In this document: piece after piece, positions 41,636 to 51,037 of the stretch | Position numbering within the stretch: the first letter of the stretch is position 1 | How the letters are laid out: each line of letters starts with the position of its first letter | NCBI RefSeq assembly: GCF_019704135.1 | Contig: NZ_AP024355.1 | Location: forward strand, 558,001-622,000 | DNA from: Desulfuromonas versatilis | GTDB lineage: Bacteria > Desulfobacterota > Desulfuromonadia > Desulfuromonadales > NIT-T3 | Reading direction: 5' to 3' | Length of the DNA stretch: 64,000 nucleotides | Made by a program: the position numbers and the translations under genes | Notes under the pieces: model-generated | The model's database searches: none | Seen by the model: only the letters and a program-made list of their open reading frames with translations | Told to the model about the DNA's origin: nothing

Positions 41636-42466
41636 ATGAAAAGATACGGCGGCCTGATTGCTTTCGGCCTCGCCATCGGCTTCGGCATCCTGGCGGTGGT
41701 TCTTGCCCAGAAATGGCTGGCAGCCCGCAGCACGCAAGCGCAGGTCGTATTGAATGCGACGGTGCCGCTTACCAAGGTGGTAGTCGCCGCCTCCGACATG
41801 CAGATCGGCACCCCGCTGACCAAGGCCAACCTGGTGCTGGCGGACTGGCCCCAGGGGAGTGAGCCCCGCGGCGCGTTCAACGACATCTCCGCAGTGGAAG
41901 GACGGGTGGCGGTCACCAAGCTGACGGCCGGCGCCCCGGTACTTGCGGCGGAACTGGCCGCCCCCGGGTCCGGGGCCGGTATGGTGGCTCTGATTACCAC
42001 CGGGATGCGGGCCATGGCGGTGCGGGTCGACGAGGTGACCGGTGTCGGCGGCTTCGTGCTGCCGAATACCTTTGTGGACATCATCGGGGTCGATGAAACC
42101 CGCGGCGACAAAAAGATCGCCAAGACCATCCTCAAACGCATCAAGGTGCTCGCCATCGCCCAGGAGACTTTTACCGAAGAGGGCCAGGCAAAGATCGTGC
42201 GCACCGTCACCCTGGAGCTCGAACCCAAACAGACCGAGGAACTGGCCCTGCAAACCCACCAGGGGGATATTCACCTGGTGTTGAGAAACCCCCTGGAGGA
42301 AGAGCCCAAGGTCGAGGAGCCGAAGACCGTGGCGAAAAAGGCCGCGCCGGTCCGCAGGGTCGTCTACCGACCCAAGCCTTCCCCTCATGCTGTGGAGATT
42401 ATCCGGGGCTCGAAACCGGCTGAAACGGTCCAGTTCAAAAATGCCAATTCCGAAGAAAAACTTTAA
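41636..42466 (+). CDS. cpaB: CpaB/RcpC Flp pilus assembly protein
   Basis: This 276-residue protein has an N-terminal membrane helix (6-25), a SAF domain with VVAASDMQIGTPLTKANLVLADWP, and a RcpC/CpaB core ending in a basic tail. It supports secretin assembly in the Tad system. Start: ATG 41636 after GGGAGGAG; the region 41468-41635 upstream holds a small hairpin (41469-41482) and no gene. Confidence 0.88.
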   Translation: MKRYGGLIAFGLAIGFGILAVVLAQKWLAARSTQAQVVLNATVPLTKVVVAASDMQIGTPLTKANLVLADWPQGSEPRGAFNDISAVEGRVAVTKLTAGAPVLAAELAAPGSGAGMVALITTGMRAMAVRVDEVTGVGGFVLPNTFVDIIGVDETRGDKKIAKTILKRIKVLAIAQETFTEEGQAKIVRTVTLELEPKQTEELALQTHQGDIHLVLRNPLEEEPKVEEPKTVAKKAAPVRRVVYRPKPSPHAVEIIRGSKPAETVQFKNANSEEKL

Positions 42467-42483
42467 TGCCCACGGAGGGTTTT

Positions 42484-44046
42484 ATGAATTGCATCCGGTT
42501 TTCGCGGGTTGGAGGGGCCGCCCTGATCATGGCCGTCATCGTCCTTGTCTGCAGTATTTCCTCGGCCGAAGACGTGGAGCGCAAAACCCTCGAGCTGAAA
42601 CTGGGCGGCTCGGACATGATCAAAACCGCCCAGCCCTTCAAACGGGTCTCCATCGCTGATTCGGAAGTCGCCGACGTGGTGGTTCTCTCGCCGCGGGAGA
42701 TCTATGTGTTCGGCAAAATGGTGGGCTACACCAGCGTGATGTTGTGGGAAGAGGGCAAGAGCCGCACCCTGCTTGATGTGGTGGTTTCCCTGGATCTTAC
42801 CGCCCTCAAGCAAAAGCTGCATGAGCTCTATCCGAACCAGCGCATCGAAGTCTACGCCTCGGAAACCGGGGTGGTGCTCTCCGGGACGGTATCCGGGCCC
42901 GAAGTTGTCGAGCAGGTTCTGCGGCTGACCGCGACCTATCTGCCCAAAGAGGCCGACGACAAGGGCGGCAAGGGGGGGACCGGGCGCTCCGGCGGCGCGA
43001 TCACCAACCTGCTCAAGGTCGGCGGCCTGCAGCAGGTCATGCTCGAGGTCAAGTTCGCCGAGGTCACCCGCAACTCCACCCGCGACTGGCAGGCCGCGCT
43101 GGGCCTGGCCAAGCTGGGCAACGACTTTACCGGTGCTGCGGGGGTGGGCAACGTCCTCACCCCGGTCGAGGACGCATTCGTCAATCTCAATTTTCCCAAC
43201 GCTCCGAATCAGTCGGGGTTCTTCGAGGGAGCCATCGACGGTCTGATCCAGAACCCCAGATCCCTGCTGCTCAATTTCGCCGACAACGCGGCCAATATCT
43301 TCGTGAACATCGACAATTTCACCGCCGCACTGCAGTTTCTCGAAACCGAAGGGCTGGCCCGCACCCTGGCCGAGCCGCGGCTGGTGGCCCAGAGCGGCCA
43401 GAAGGCAAGTTTTCTGGCCGGTGGCGAGTTCCCCATACCCGTCCCCCAGGACTTTGGCCAGATCACCATCGAATACAAGGACTTCGGGGTTGCCCTGGTC
43501 TTCACCCCGGTGGTGCTGAGCGACGGCCGGATCAGTCTGCACGTGGCTCCAAGTGTCAGCGAAATCACCTCTACCAGCAGCATTCCCGCGGGGATCACCG
43601 GCGCCGAATTTCAGGTGCCGAGCCTCGCTACCCGCAGGCTTGACACCACCGTACAGCTCCACGACGGCCAGACCCTGGCCCTGGCCGGTCTGCTGCAGGA
43701 CAACCTGCGCGAACGTGCCCGCAAGATACCTGGCCTGGGCGACCTCCCGATCCTCGGGGCGCTGTTTCGCAGCACCGGCTACATCCAGGACAAAACCGAC
43801 CTGCTGGTGGCGGTTACCCCGCACATTGTCAAGCCGGTCAGGGAAGGGGAGCTTGAGTTCCCGGGCGAGTACCTCAAAAAACCCAACTGGTACGAGTTCT
43901 ACCTGGAGGGACGCCTGGAGGGGAGGCGCTCCGCTGAAGACACCTCGGAGTTGAGCCAACATGGATTTGCCGTATCTTCTCTGCCAACCAAAACCCGCGG
44001 CGGGCTGGAGGGGCCTTTCGGCAACCAGCCGTTATCCGCCCAGTGA
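42484..44046 (+). CDS. cpaC: CpaC/RcpA secretin
   Basis: This 520-residue outer-membrane secretin of the Tad pilus has a signal peptide (to about 27, ISSAED) and the pilus assembly N-terminal domain (DMIKTAQPFKRVSIADSEVADVV). A BON domain with VVLSGTVSGPEVVEQVLR follows, then the secretin core (LAGGEFPIPVPQ, VGVALVFTP-type segment, KIPGLGDLPILGALF). Start: 42484 with GGAGGG upstream. Confidence 0.92.
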   Translation: MNCIRFSRVGGAALIMAVIVLVCSISSAEDVERKTLELKLGGSDMIKTAQPFKRVSIADSEVADVVVLSPREIYVFGKMVGYTSVMLWEEGKSRTLLDVVVSLDLTALKQKLHELYPNQRIEVYASETGVVLSGTVSGPEVVEQVLRLTATYLPKEADDKGGKGGTGRSGGAITNLLKVGGLQQVMLEVKFAEVTRNSTRDWQAALGLAKLGNDFTGAAGVGNVLTPVEDAFVNLNFPNAPNQSGFFEGAIDGLIQNPRSLLLNFADNAANIFVNIDNFTAALQFLETEGLARTLAEPRLVAQSGQKASFLAGGEFPIPVPQDFGQITIEYKDFGVALVFTPVVLSDGRISLHVAPSVSEITSTSSIPAGITGAEFQVPSLATRRLDTTVQLHDGQTLALAGLLQDNLRERARKIPGLGDLPILGALFRSTGYIQDKTDLLVAVTPHIVKPVREGELEFPGEYLKKPNWYEFYLEGRLEGRRSAEDTSELSQHGFAVSSLPTKTRGGLEGPFGNQPLSAQ

Positions 44047-44061
44047 ACAAGGAGTGCGACC

Positions 44062-44334
44062 ATGAGGATGCTTGCAATTCTTATTGGGCTTTCGGCGATG
44101 CTGGCGGGATGCGCCACTCTCGAGGAGGCCTATTGGGTCGATCGCGAATTCGGCCAGGCCAGCCAGAGTTCCTGGGACAAAATGGTGGCCTATCCCGATT
44201 ACCGGTACGCCGGGCAGGTACCCGAGGGGACCGAGGGGATCTCCGCCGAGGAGATCATGGACGTGAACAACCAGACGTTTGCCGAAAAGATTGAAAAGAC
44301 CGACATCTTCCAGTTCGGGATCAAGGCGGATTAG
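44062..44334 (+). CDS. Small lipoprotein of the Tad locus
   Basis: This 90-residue lipoprotein has lipobox LAGC at 14-17 in MLAILIGLSAMLAGC. The mature part is hydrophilic (WVDREFGQASQSSWDKMVAYP) and has no named domain. The position between the secretin and the CpaE gene is where cpaD or rcpB (secretin pilotin-like) is found in other Tad loci, so it may be a functional replacement. That is inference. Confidence 0.65.
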   Translation: MRMLAILIGLSAMLAGCATLEEAYWVDREFGQASQSSWDKMVAYPDYRYAGQVPEGTEGISAEEIMDVNNQTFAEKIEKTDIFQFGIKAD

Positions 44335-44415
44335 GTAGAAAGCCGGAAATCCGGAAGTCTTGCCTCGGGAGAAAAGAGGGAAGGATTCCCAGGGTCTCTG
44401 CAGGAGAAGGATTTG

Positions 44416-45564
44416 ATGGATCAGGAGTTATTCGTCGCATTGGAAATAAGTGACGGGCATCTCGTCGAGAGGATCAGGGCGGCTCTGGCGGAGCTGCCCA
44501 AGGTCAGGATTTTCGGCAGGGCTGAGCGCGCCGCCCCGCACATCCTGATCCTCGAGGACCGTGCCGGCGCAGGCGATGTCTTTCAGAAAATGGAGCTGCT
44601 GCGCACCCAGCATCCGCAGGTGCCGCTTTTCGTGCTGTCCGAGGACAAACGCCCCGAACATATCATCGAGGTGATGAAGGCGGGGGCGGCGGAATTTCTG
44701 TTCTGCCCCCCCGATGTTCTGAAACTCAAGGAAGCGGTGGAAAAGGTCCGTTCTCGCCTGGCCTCCCCCGAGAAAACGAGCAGGGGGCGGCTGTACAGTT
44801 TTATCGGCAGCAAGGGGGGGCTAGGCGCCACGGTGACGGCGGTGAATACCGCGGCCGCCATGGCGATGAGCGGCGAATCCAGCGTGGCCCTGCTCGACCT
44901 GAGCCTGCAGGCGGGCGACGGCTCCGCCCTGCTGGACATCGTTCCCCAGACTACTATCGCCGATCTCTGCAAAAACTATCACCGCCTCGACTACGCCCTG
45001 CTGCAGGGGGCCATGACCAAACATGCCACCGGCCTCGGGTTTCTGGCCGCCCCGGTAAACCCCGAGGACAGTGCCCTGGTCGAGGCCGGACACCTGAAGA
45101 AAATTCTCCACCTGCTCAAGGGCCTCTACGACCAGGTCATTGTCGATTGCACCTCCATGTCGGTAAGCGACTGCTCGCTAGAGGCCTTTCAGGCCTCCGA
45201 CCGGATCTTCATCATCACCGATCTCTCCGTGCCGGCCATCCGCAATGCCTCACGGCTGCTCAAGCTGATCCAGAAAAACGGGATCAGCCCCCAGAAAATC
45301 GAGATCGTCGTCAATCGTTTCATCAAGGGGAAGACCCTGACCATCGACGAAATCGAAGAGACCCTGAAACGGAGGGTGTTCTGGCTTCTCCCCAACGATT
45401 TCGACGAAACGATCGTCTCGATCAACCGGGGGGTGCCCCTTGTCAGGCACAACCCCAAGGCAGCGCTCTCCAAAAACGTCCAGGAATTCATTGAGAAGTT
45501 GAATAATTCAGCGGTCAACCAGGACTACCGGGGCCTGAAGGGACTGTTCGGAAAAGCGGTTTAA
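44416..45564 (+). CDS. cpaE: CpaE/TadZ-type receiver-ParA-like localisation ATPase
   Basis: This 382-residue protein has an N-terminal atypical receiver-like domain, then a MinD/ParA-type ATPase. The receiver part has HILILEDRA in place of the phosphoacceptor context. The ATPase part has deviant Walker A GSKGGLGATVTA, FIITDLSVPAIRNA and the late NRF. CpaE/TadZ places the pilus machine at the pole. Start: ATG 44416 after AGGAGAAGG; TTG 44413 is possible. Confidence 0.85.
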   Translation: MDQELFVALEISDGHLVERIRAALAELPKVRIFGRAERAAPHILILEDRAGAGDVFQKMELLRTQHPQVPLFVLSEDKRPEHIIEVMKAGAAEFLFCPPDVLKLKEAVEKVRSRLASPEKTSRGRLYSFIGSKGGLGATVTAVNTAAAMAMSGESSVALLDLSLQAGDGSALLDIVPQTTIADLCKNYHRLDYALLQGAMTKHATGLGFLAAPVNPEDSALVEAGHLKKILHLLKGLYDQVIVDCTSMSVSDCSLEAFQASDRIFIITDLSVPAIRNASRLLKLIQKNGISPQKIEIVVNRFIKGKTLTIDEIEETLKRRVFWLLPNDFDETIVSINRGVPLVRHNPKAALSKNVQEFIEKLNNSAVNQDYRGLKGLFGKAV

Positions 45565-45581
45565 TCTTGCAGGAGTAACCC

Positions 45582-46955
45582 ATGGCTCTCAGGGGAATGT
45601 TCAAAACCAAAAAAAACCTCCCCGATCCCCCGGCCGCCCCGCTGCAATTCACGGGGGCGGGGCGGTCGGCGAACGAACGGGACGAAAACTACTACCTGCT
45701 CAAGCATAAGATCCACAGCCGCCTGGTCGAAGAGCTCAACCTCAAGGCGCTGGACACCTTCGATGCCGAGGAGGTTCGTCCCGAGATCGGCCGGGTCATC
45801 GAGGATTTTCTGCTCGAGGAGAAGGCGCTTCTCAATGAGGAGGAGATCCGCGAGCTGATCAACGAAACCATGGACGAGCTCAAGGGCCTGGGCCCCATCG
45901 AGCCGTTTCTCAAGGATCCCACGGTTTCCGACATCCTCTGCAACGCCTACAACAACATCTACGTCGAGCGCTACGGCCTGCTGGAAAAAACCCGGGCCCG
46001 CTTTCTGAACAACGCCCACATGATGAACATCATCGACCGGATCGTCTCGCGGGTGGGCAGAAGGGTCGACGAGTCGACGCCGATGGTGGACGCCCGCCTT
46101 GCCGACGGTTCGCGGGTCAACGCCATCATCCCGCCGCTGGCTATCGACGGCCCGATCCTCTCCATCCGCCGGTTTGCGGTGAATCCGTTGACCATGGACG
46201 ACCTGATCCGCCACCACACCCTGCCGCCCCACATGGCCCGGTTTCTCGGCGGCTGCGTCAAGGCCAAGCTGAATATCATGATCTCCGGAGGCACCGGGGC
46301 CGGCAAGACCACGCTGCTCAACGTGCTTTCGGGCTACATCCCCGACCAGGAGCGGATCGTCACCATAGAGGACGCCGCCGAATTGCAGCTGCAGCAGCAG
46401 CACGTGGTGCGGTTGGAGACGCGACCGGCGAACATCGAGGGGACCGGGCTGGTCACCCAGCGGGAACTGGTCCGCAACAGCCTGCGCATGCGCCCCGACC
46501 GCATCATCATCGGCGAGGTGCGCGGCCCCGAGACCTTCGACATGCTGCAGGCCATGAATACCGGGCACGACGGATCGCTCACCACGGTGCACGCCAACTC
46601 GCCCCGCGATTCGCTGACCCGACTGGAATCGATGATTCTCATGACCGGCATCAATTTGCCGGAGAAGGCTATGCGCTTCATGATCTCCTCGGCCCTGGAC
46701 ATGATCATCCAGGTCACCCGGCTCGCCGACGGCACCCGCAAGATCACCTCGATCTGCGAGGTTTCGGGGATGGAGGGGGAGATCATCACCCTGCAGGACG
46801 TCTTCCTCCATGAAAAAAAGGGACTCTCCCCGGACGGGAAGGTCCTCGGCCGGTTTCGGGCCTCGGGCATCCGGCCGCGCTTTGCCGAGAAACTGGAGAT
46901 GGCCGGGATCGAGGTGTCGCCGGAGACTTTCTCGCCCGATCGTTATTACGAATAA
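45582..46955 (+). CDS. cpaF: CpaF/TadA secretion ATPase
   Basis: This 457-residue type II/IV secretion ATPase drives pilus assembly (and probably retraction). It has Walker [10 protein letters not shown] (236-244), Asp box TIEDAAEL, Walker [14 protein letters not shown] and His box [16 protein letters not shown] helical N-terminal domain has the [12 protein letters not shown] region. RBS: GCAGGAG. Confidence 0.93.
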   Translation: MALRGMFKTKKNLPDPPAAPLQFTGAGRSANERDENYYLLKHKIHSRLVEELNLKALDTFDAEEVRPEIGRVIEDFLLEEKALLNEEEIRELINETMDELKGLGPIEPFLKDPTVSDILCNAYNNIYVERYGLLEKTRARFLNNAHMMNIIDRIVSRVGRRVDESTPMVDARLADGSRVNAIIPPLAIDGPILSIRRFAVNPLTMDDLIRHHTLPPHMARFLGGCVKAKLNIMISGGTGAGKTTLLNVLSGYIPDQERIVTIEDAAELQLQQQHVVRLETRPANIEGTGLVTQRELVRNSLRMRPDRIIIGEVRGPETFDMLQAMNTGHDGSLTTVHANSPRDSLTRLESMILMTGINLPEKAMRFMISSALDMIIQVTRLADGTRKITSICEVSGMEGEIITLQDVFLHEKKGLSPDGKVLGRFRASGIRPRFAEKLEMAGIEVSPETFSPDRYYE

Positions 46956-46964
46956 GGAGGGTTC

Positions 46965-47942
46965 ATGGACCTGCTGACCGTCCTGCTGCTGACCTGTGTG
47001 TTTCTGTTTGCCGCCTCGCTGGTCGGAATCGGGTACCTGTGGCTGGCTGGCAGCGGGCTTACCCACAAGCGGTCCGTCCGCAGGCGCCTGCTCTACCTTT
47101 CGGCCGGCGGGGCCCTGAGCCGGGAGAAACTGGCCCTCTACAAAAAGGAGGCGCTGCAGGATGCGGGCATTCTGGAGCGCCTCCTGTTCGCCCTGCCGCG
47201 CATCAGCGCTCTGGACCGGATGCTTATCCGCGCGGGCCTGCCGCTGAATGCCTCGACCTTTCTCCTTGGCAGTCTCGGGCTGGCCCTGGCCGGCTACCTG
47301 GTGGCCGCCGAATTGTTGTCCCGGCCCGCTGCGGGTTTCGCCTGCGGGCTGTTGATGCTGGTGCTTCCCTTTCTTTACCTGCGCCACGTGGAGCGTAAGG
47401 TCCTGGCCCGGTTCGAGGACCAGCTCCCCGACGCCCTCGATTTTCTGGCGCGGGCCCTGCGTTCGGGGCATGCGCTGACCTCGGGATTCGAAATGGTCTC
47501 CGGGGAGATGGGCGAGCCCCTCAAGGCCGAGTTCGCCGCGGTCGTCGACGAAGTGAACCTGGGGATATCGGTCCGCGAAGCCCTTGAAAACCTCTGCCGA
47601 AGGGTTCCCCTCCGGGATCTGCGGTTTTTCGTGGTGGCCATTCTGGTGCAGCGGGAAACCGGCGGCAACATCGCCGATATTTTCGACAACATCAGCCATC
47701 TCATCCGCGAGCGCGCCAAGTTCCACCGTTTGGTGCGGACCTTGACCGCCGACGGGCGCCTGTCATCGGTCATCCTGTTTTTAATGCCCATTGTCCTGTT
47801 CGGCTACATATACCTGGTCAACTACGAGTACCTCTCCCTGCTCTGGACGGAAAAAGCCGGAGTGCTGATGATGGCAACGGCTTCGCTGGCCATGGTCCTC
47901 GGAGCCCTGGTCATGTCCCGGATCGTCAAAATCGAAATGTAG
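46965..47942 (+). CDS. tadB: TadB platform protein
   Basis: This 325-residue inner-membrane protein of the T2SF/GspF family has helices near residues 5-25, 95-115, 120-140 and 265-320. Its T2SF core has LPDALDFLARALRSGHAL and VQRETGGNIADIFDNI. It partners TadC next to the ATPase. An AAGGAGG lies before the start. Confidence 0.9.
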   Translation: MDLLTVLLLTCVFLFAASLVGIGYLWLAGSGLTHKRSVRRRLLYLSAGGALSREKLALYKKEALQDAGILERLLFALPRISALDRMLIRAGLPLNASTFLLGSLGLALAGYLVAAELLSRPAAGFACGLLMLVLPFLYLRHVERKVLARFEDQLPDALDFLARALRSGHALTSGFEMVSGEMGEPLKAEFAAVVDEVNLGISVREALENLCRRVPLRDLRFFVVAILVQRETGGNIADIFDNISHLIRERAKFHRLVRTLTADGRLSSVILFLMPIVLFGYIYLVNYEYLSLLWTEKAGVLMMATASLAMVLGALVMSRIVKIEM

Positions 47943-47951
47943 GATGCTGTG

Positions 47952-48935
47952 ATGGGTCAGTTGATGAACGCTCTATACAGGATTCTGGAGAACCCGCAGT
48001 ACTTTGCCATCCTGGGTCTGGTCTTTCTTTCCGTTTCCGCGGCGGTTGCGGGAGTGGCTCTTTCCTTCTGGCGCCGCGAGGGAGCCGGTAACCGACTCTC
48101 CCGGTTGGTGGCGGCCGAACCGGCGGCGGATGGAAAACGCCCCCTGATCATCCAGGATGAGTCCCAGGGCTTTGTGGCCAAGGTGGCCAAGCCCCTGCAC
48201 CAGATCATCGCTCCCAGCAAAGAGGCAACCCAGAAGCGGCTGCGACTGCGGCTGGTGCAGGGCGGTTTCCGCTCCAGGCAGGCCTTGCGGAATTTTCTGG
48301 CGCTGAAGGTTATCGGCGCGGTGTTGCTGCCGGCGCTTTACCTGCTGCGCTTCCTGTTTCAGCCGGCAACCCCCGAAGCGCTGGCCATCTGTCTGTTGCT
48401 GGCGGCCGGCGGCTTTTTCCTGCCCAACCTGGCACTGCTGCAGCTGGTTCAGAGGCGTCAGGAACGTCTGCTCAAGGCCCTGCCCGACGCCCTTGATCTG
48501 ATGCTGGTCTGCGTGGAGGCGGGCCTTGGCCTGAACATGGCTCTCAAGCGGGTGGGGGACGAGATCCGGCCCATGTGCAAGGATCTCAGCGACGAGTTTT
48601 ACCTGACCAACCTTGAATTCCAGGCAGGCATCCCGCGGGAAGAATGTCTGCGCAACATGGGGCAGCGCACCGGCGTTTCGGAACTGCAGGCGTTGATCGC
48701 CGTATTGATCCAGACCAACCGCCTGGGCACCAGCCTGGCCAAGACCCTGCGGGTGCATACCGACGCCATGCGCACCAAGCGGCGCCAGGTGGCCGAGGAG
48801 AAGGCAGCCAAGCTCGCGGTCAAGCTGGTGTTCCCCATGATCTTTTTCATATTCCCGGCGATGTTCGTGGTGCTGGTCGGCCCGGCGGCCATCCGCATCG
48901 CGAAAAACCTGCTGCCCGCCCTGGGCGGCCCCTGA
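47952..48935 (+). CDS. tadC: TadC platform protein
   Basis: This 327-residue T2SF/GspF membrane protein has core motifs LPDALDLMLVCVEAGLGL and LQALIAVLIQTNRLGTSLAK, and helices near 15-35, 110-160 and 280-320. The start could be ATG 47952 or GTG 47949; AGGATGC precedes both. It works with TadB as the pilus platform. Confidence 0.9.
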   Translation: MGQLMNALYRILENPQYFAILGLVFLSVSAAVAGVALSFWRREGAGNRLSRLVAAEPAADGKRPLIIQDESQGFVAKVAKPLHQIIAPSKEATQKRLRLRLVQGGFRSRQALRNFLALKVIGAVLLPALYLLRFLFQPATPEALAICLLLAAGGFFLPNLALLQLVQRRQERLLKALPDALDLMLVCVEAGLGLNMALKRVGDEIRPMCKDLSDEFYLTNLEFQAGIPREECLRNMGQRTGVSELQALIAVLIQTNRLGTSLAKTLRVHTDAMRTKRRQVAEEKAAKLAVKLVFPMIFFIFPAMFVVLVGPAAIRIAKNLLPALGGP

Positions 48936-48970
48936 GTTGCCTTTGCCGAGCTTCAACCCGGAGGGATCGC

Positions 48971-49951
48971 ATGTTAGGACACCGAAACCGCAGAAAGGCC
49001 GCAGCCCCTGCCCGGAGAGGCCGGCGGTCGGCTTTGGTCCAGGCCTGGCTGGGCCTCCTGGTCATCTTTCTTCTCTGTTCCTGCACCTCGACCACGGTCA
49101 GGGATCTCAACCTCGGTTCCCTCGACCCGGCGCAGCTCCCCGAGGAACAGTTGAGGCAGGAGGAGCAAAAGCGGCTGGAAAGCCTTCCGGCCGAACAACT
49201 GGTGCAGCTGGGTAGAGGCCACCTTGCCAGCGGAGCCATTCCCCTGGCCCGACTGTACTTCGTTCGAGCCCTGAAAAAGAGTCCCGACTCGGCGCCGGCC
49301 CTGGTCGGGCTGGCCGAAACCTTCGAGCGGGGCCATGACCTGAAAAAGGCGACCGGCCTCTATGGCGTGGCGCTGAAACATGACCCGGATCATGTCCCGG
49401 CCCTGGTGGGGTTGGGGCGAGTGCTGCGCAACCAGGGGGCCAGGGACCAGTCGCTGGAAAACCTGGTGAAGGCGATGCAGCTGGAGGATCGGAACCCGCT
49501 GGTGCTGGGGGAGCTGGCCATCACCTATGAGGCCCTAGGCATGGAACCGCTGGCCGAGCCGCTGCATCGCGAAGTGGTGACCCTGCGTCCCCACCTGGCG
49601 GCGGCGCACAACAACCTCGGCTTCAACTACCTGCTGCAGAAGCGGTACGACGAGGCCATCGCCGCCTTCAGCAGGGCGCTGAACATCGAACCGGAGAACT
49701 CGCTTTTCAAAAACAACCTGGGGGCTGCCTATGCTCTGCACGGCGACGAGGGGAAGGCCCTGCAGGTGTTCCAGACGGCCATGGACCAGGCCTCGGCCTA
49801 CAACAATCTGGGCTACCTCTACATGACCGACGGGCAGTACGATCAGGCGGAAAAAGCCTTCAAACGGGCATTGGACCTCAAGCCGGTGTTCTACCTCCGG
49901 GCCCAGGAGAACCTCAACCGGCTGCAGGTGGTGCGCAAGGCGGCAAGATGA
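48971..49951 (+). CDS. tadD: TadD-like tetratricopeptide lipoprotein
   Basis: This 326-residue protein has a signal sequence and lipobox (FLLCSC, Cys near 40) and about six TPR repeats (for example AHNNLGFNYLLQKRYDEAIAAF, AYNNLGYLYMTDGQYDQAEKAF). TadD proteins are needed for Tad biogenesis. Start: ATG 48971 after GGAGGG; the longer frame from 48644 overlaps tadC. The stop overlaps the next ATG (ATGA). Confidence 0.85.
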   Translation: MLGHRNRRKAAAPARRGRRSALVQAWLGLLVIFLLCSCTSTTVRDLNLGSLDPAQLPEEQLRQEEQKRLESLPAEQLVQLGRGHLASGAIPLARLYFVRALKKSPDSAPALVGLAETFERGHDLKKATGLYGVALKHDPDHVPALVGLGRVLRNQGARDQSLENLVKAMQLEDRNPLVLGELAITYEALGMEPLAEPLHREVVTLRPHLAAAHNNLGFNYLLQKRYDEAIAAFSRALNIEPENSLFKNNLGAAYALHGDEGKALQVFQTAMDQASAYNNLGYLYMTDGQYDQAEKAFKRALDLKPVFYLRAQENLNRLQVVRKAAR

Positions 49952-50478
49952 GGCGAACAGGAGCAGACAAATGGTGGACCGGGCGTCGGCTGACGCAGCG
50001 GCTGCTGCGGCGGGAAAAGGGGGCCGTGGCCCTGGAGTTCACCTTCGCGGGGGTCCTGTTCTTTGTCCTGTTCTTCGCCATCATCGAATTCGGCCTGATG
50101 TTCTGGGTGAACCTCACCATGCAGCACGCGGTTCGCGAGGGGGCCCGTTATGCCATTACCGGGCTGAACGATCGCGACCCGACTCCGGCCCAGGGTGAGG
50201 ATGGGAAAAAGATCTATGACCGTGACCGCGCGGTGACCCAGATGATCAGGGAGAGCTCCATGGGGCTTTATGACAAGGTGGTTGTGGAGCGCAACATCAG
50301 GGCCTACGGGGGTTCCAGGCTAAGTGGGTACGGGGCCCCCGGCGACATCATCGTGATCAATCTGGATTGCGCCTGGCCCCTGTTGACTCCTCTGGCGCAA
50401 CCTTTTTTCAGAAAAACCGGCGGCAGATACGAGTTCACCGTCAGCGCCACCATGAGAAACGAGGCTTTCCAGCCATGA
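49948..50478 (+). CDS. tadE: TadE-type pseudopilin
   Basis: This 176-residue minor pilin has basic leader RLLRREKG followed by AVALEFTFAGVLFFVLFFAI, with Glu at +5 after the Gly. That is the cleavage pattern used by the A24 peptidase here. The periplasmic region contains MQHAVREGARYAITG, the TadE signature. It overlaps tadD and the next gene by four bases each. Confidence 0.88.
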   Translation: MRRTGADKWWTGRRLTQRLLRREKGAVALEFTFAGVLFFVLFFAIIEFGLMFWVNLTMQHAVREGARYAITGLNDRDPTPAQGEDGKKIYDRDRAVTQMIRESSMGLYDKVVVERNIRAYGGSRLSGYGAPGDIIVINLDCAWPLLTPLAQPFFRKTGGRYEFTVSATMRNEAFQP

Positions 50479-51017
50479 CCCGCCAAGGCGTAAAAACCTA
50501 TTCCGGGACGCAGCGGGGGGCGGTGATCGTCGAACTGGCGATGGTTCTGCCTCTGCTGCTTCTGCTCGTCTACGGCATCGCCGATTACGCCCAGGCCATC
50601 CAGGCTAAGAACATCTTGATCAACATAAGCCGGGAGGGGGCCAATCTTGCGTCGCGTACCTCGAGTTCTCCCCTGGATATCATGAGCGCATTGGCGACAA
50701 CAGCACAGCCGCTGGAAATGGCCCGCCGCGGGCGCATGTACATAACCAGAGTCGAAGGGCGGGATGGCGGCCCCAGGGTGACCGAGCAGTATCTCTGGCC
50801 GGGGGGCTACCCTTCTTCGAGCAGGGTTTGGGGAGAATGTGGCCGCTGGCTGGACGGTGCATGTGAGATGCCCGATCAACTGCCAACGGCCAACTTGGAT
50901 ATGGACCTGGCGAATGGTGAGGTGGTTTTTGCCGTGGAGGTTTTTTACTCCTACCAACCGCTTATTGGGTATGTCCTGCAAAACACCTCAGAACTCTATT
51001 CAATAACCCTTTTCTGA
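50475..51017 (+). CDS. TadE/TadF-like pseudopilin
   Basis: This 180-residue minor pilin has leader TQRG followed by AVIVELAMVLPLLLLLVYGI, Glu at +5, then the conserved NISREGANLASR. The periplasmic C-terminal domain contains two cysteines near 140-150. The start at 50475 overlaps the tadE stop (ATGA). Assigned to the TadF position by order, though it is closer to TadE in motif. Confidence 0.82.
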   Translation: MTRQGVKTYSGTQRGAVIVELAMVLPLLLLLVYGIADYAQAIQAKNILINISREGANLASRTSSSPLDIMSALATTAQPLEMARRGRMYITRVEGRDGGPRVTEQYLWPGGYPSSSRVWGECGRWLDGACEMPDQLPTANLDMDLANGEVVFAVEVFYSYQPLIGYVLQNTSELYSITLF

Positions 51018-51037
51018 CCCGGTTCGGAGATTCCACC

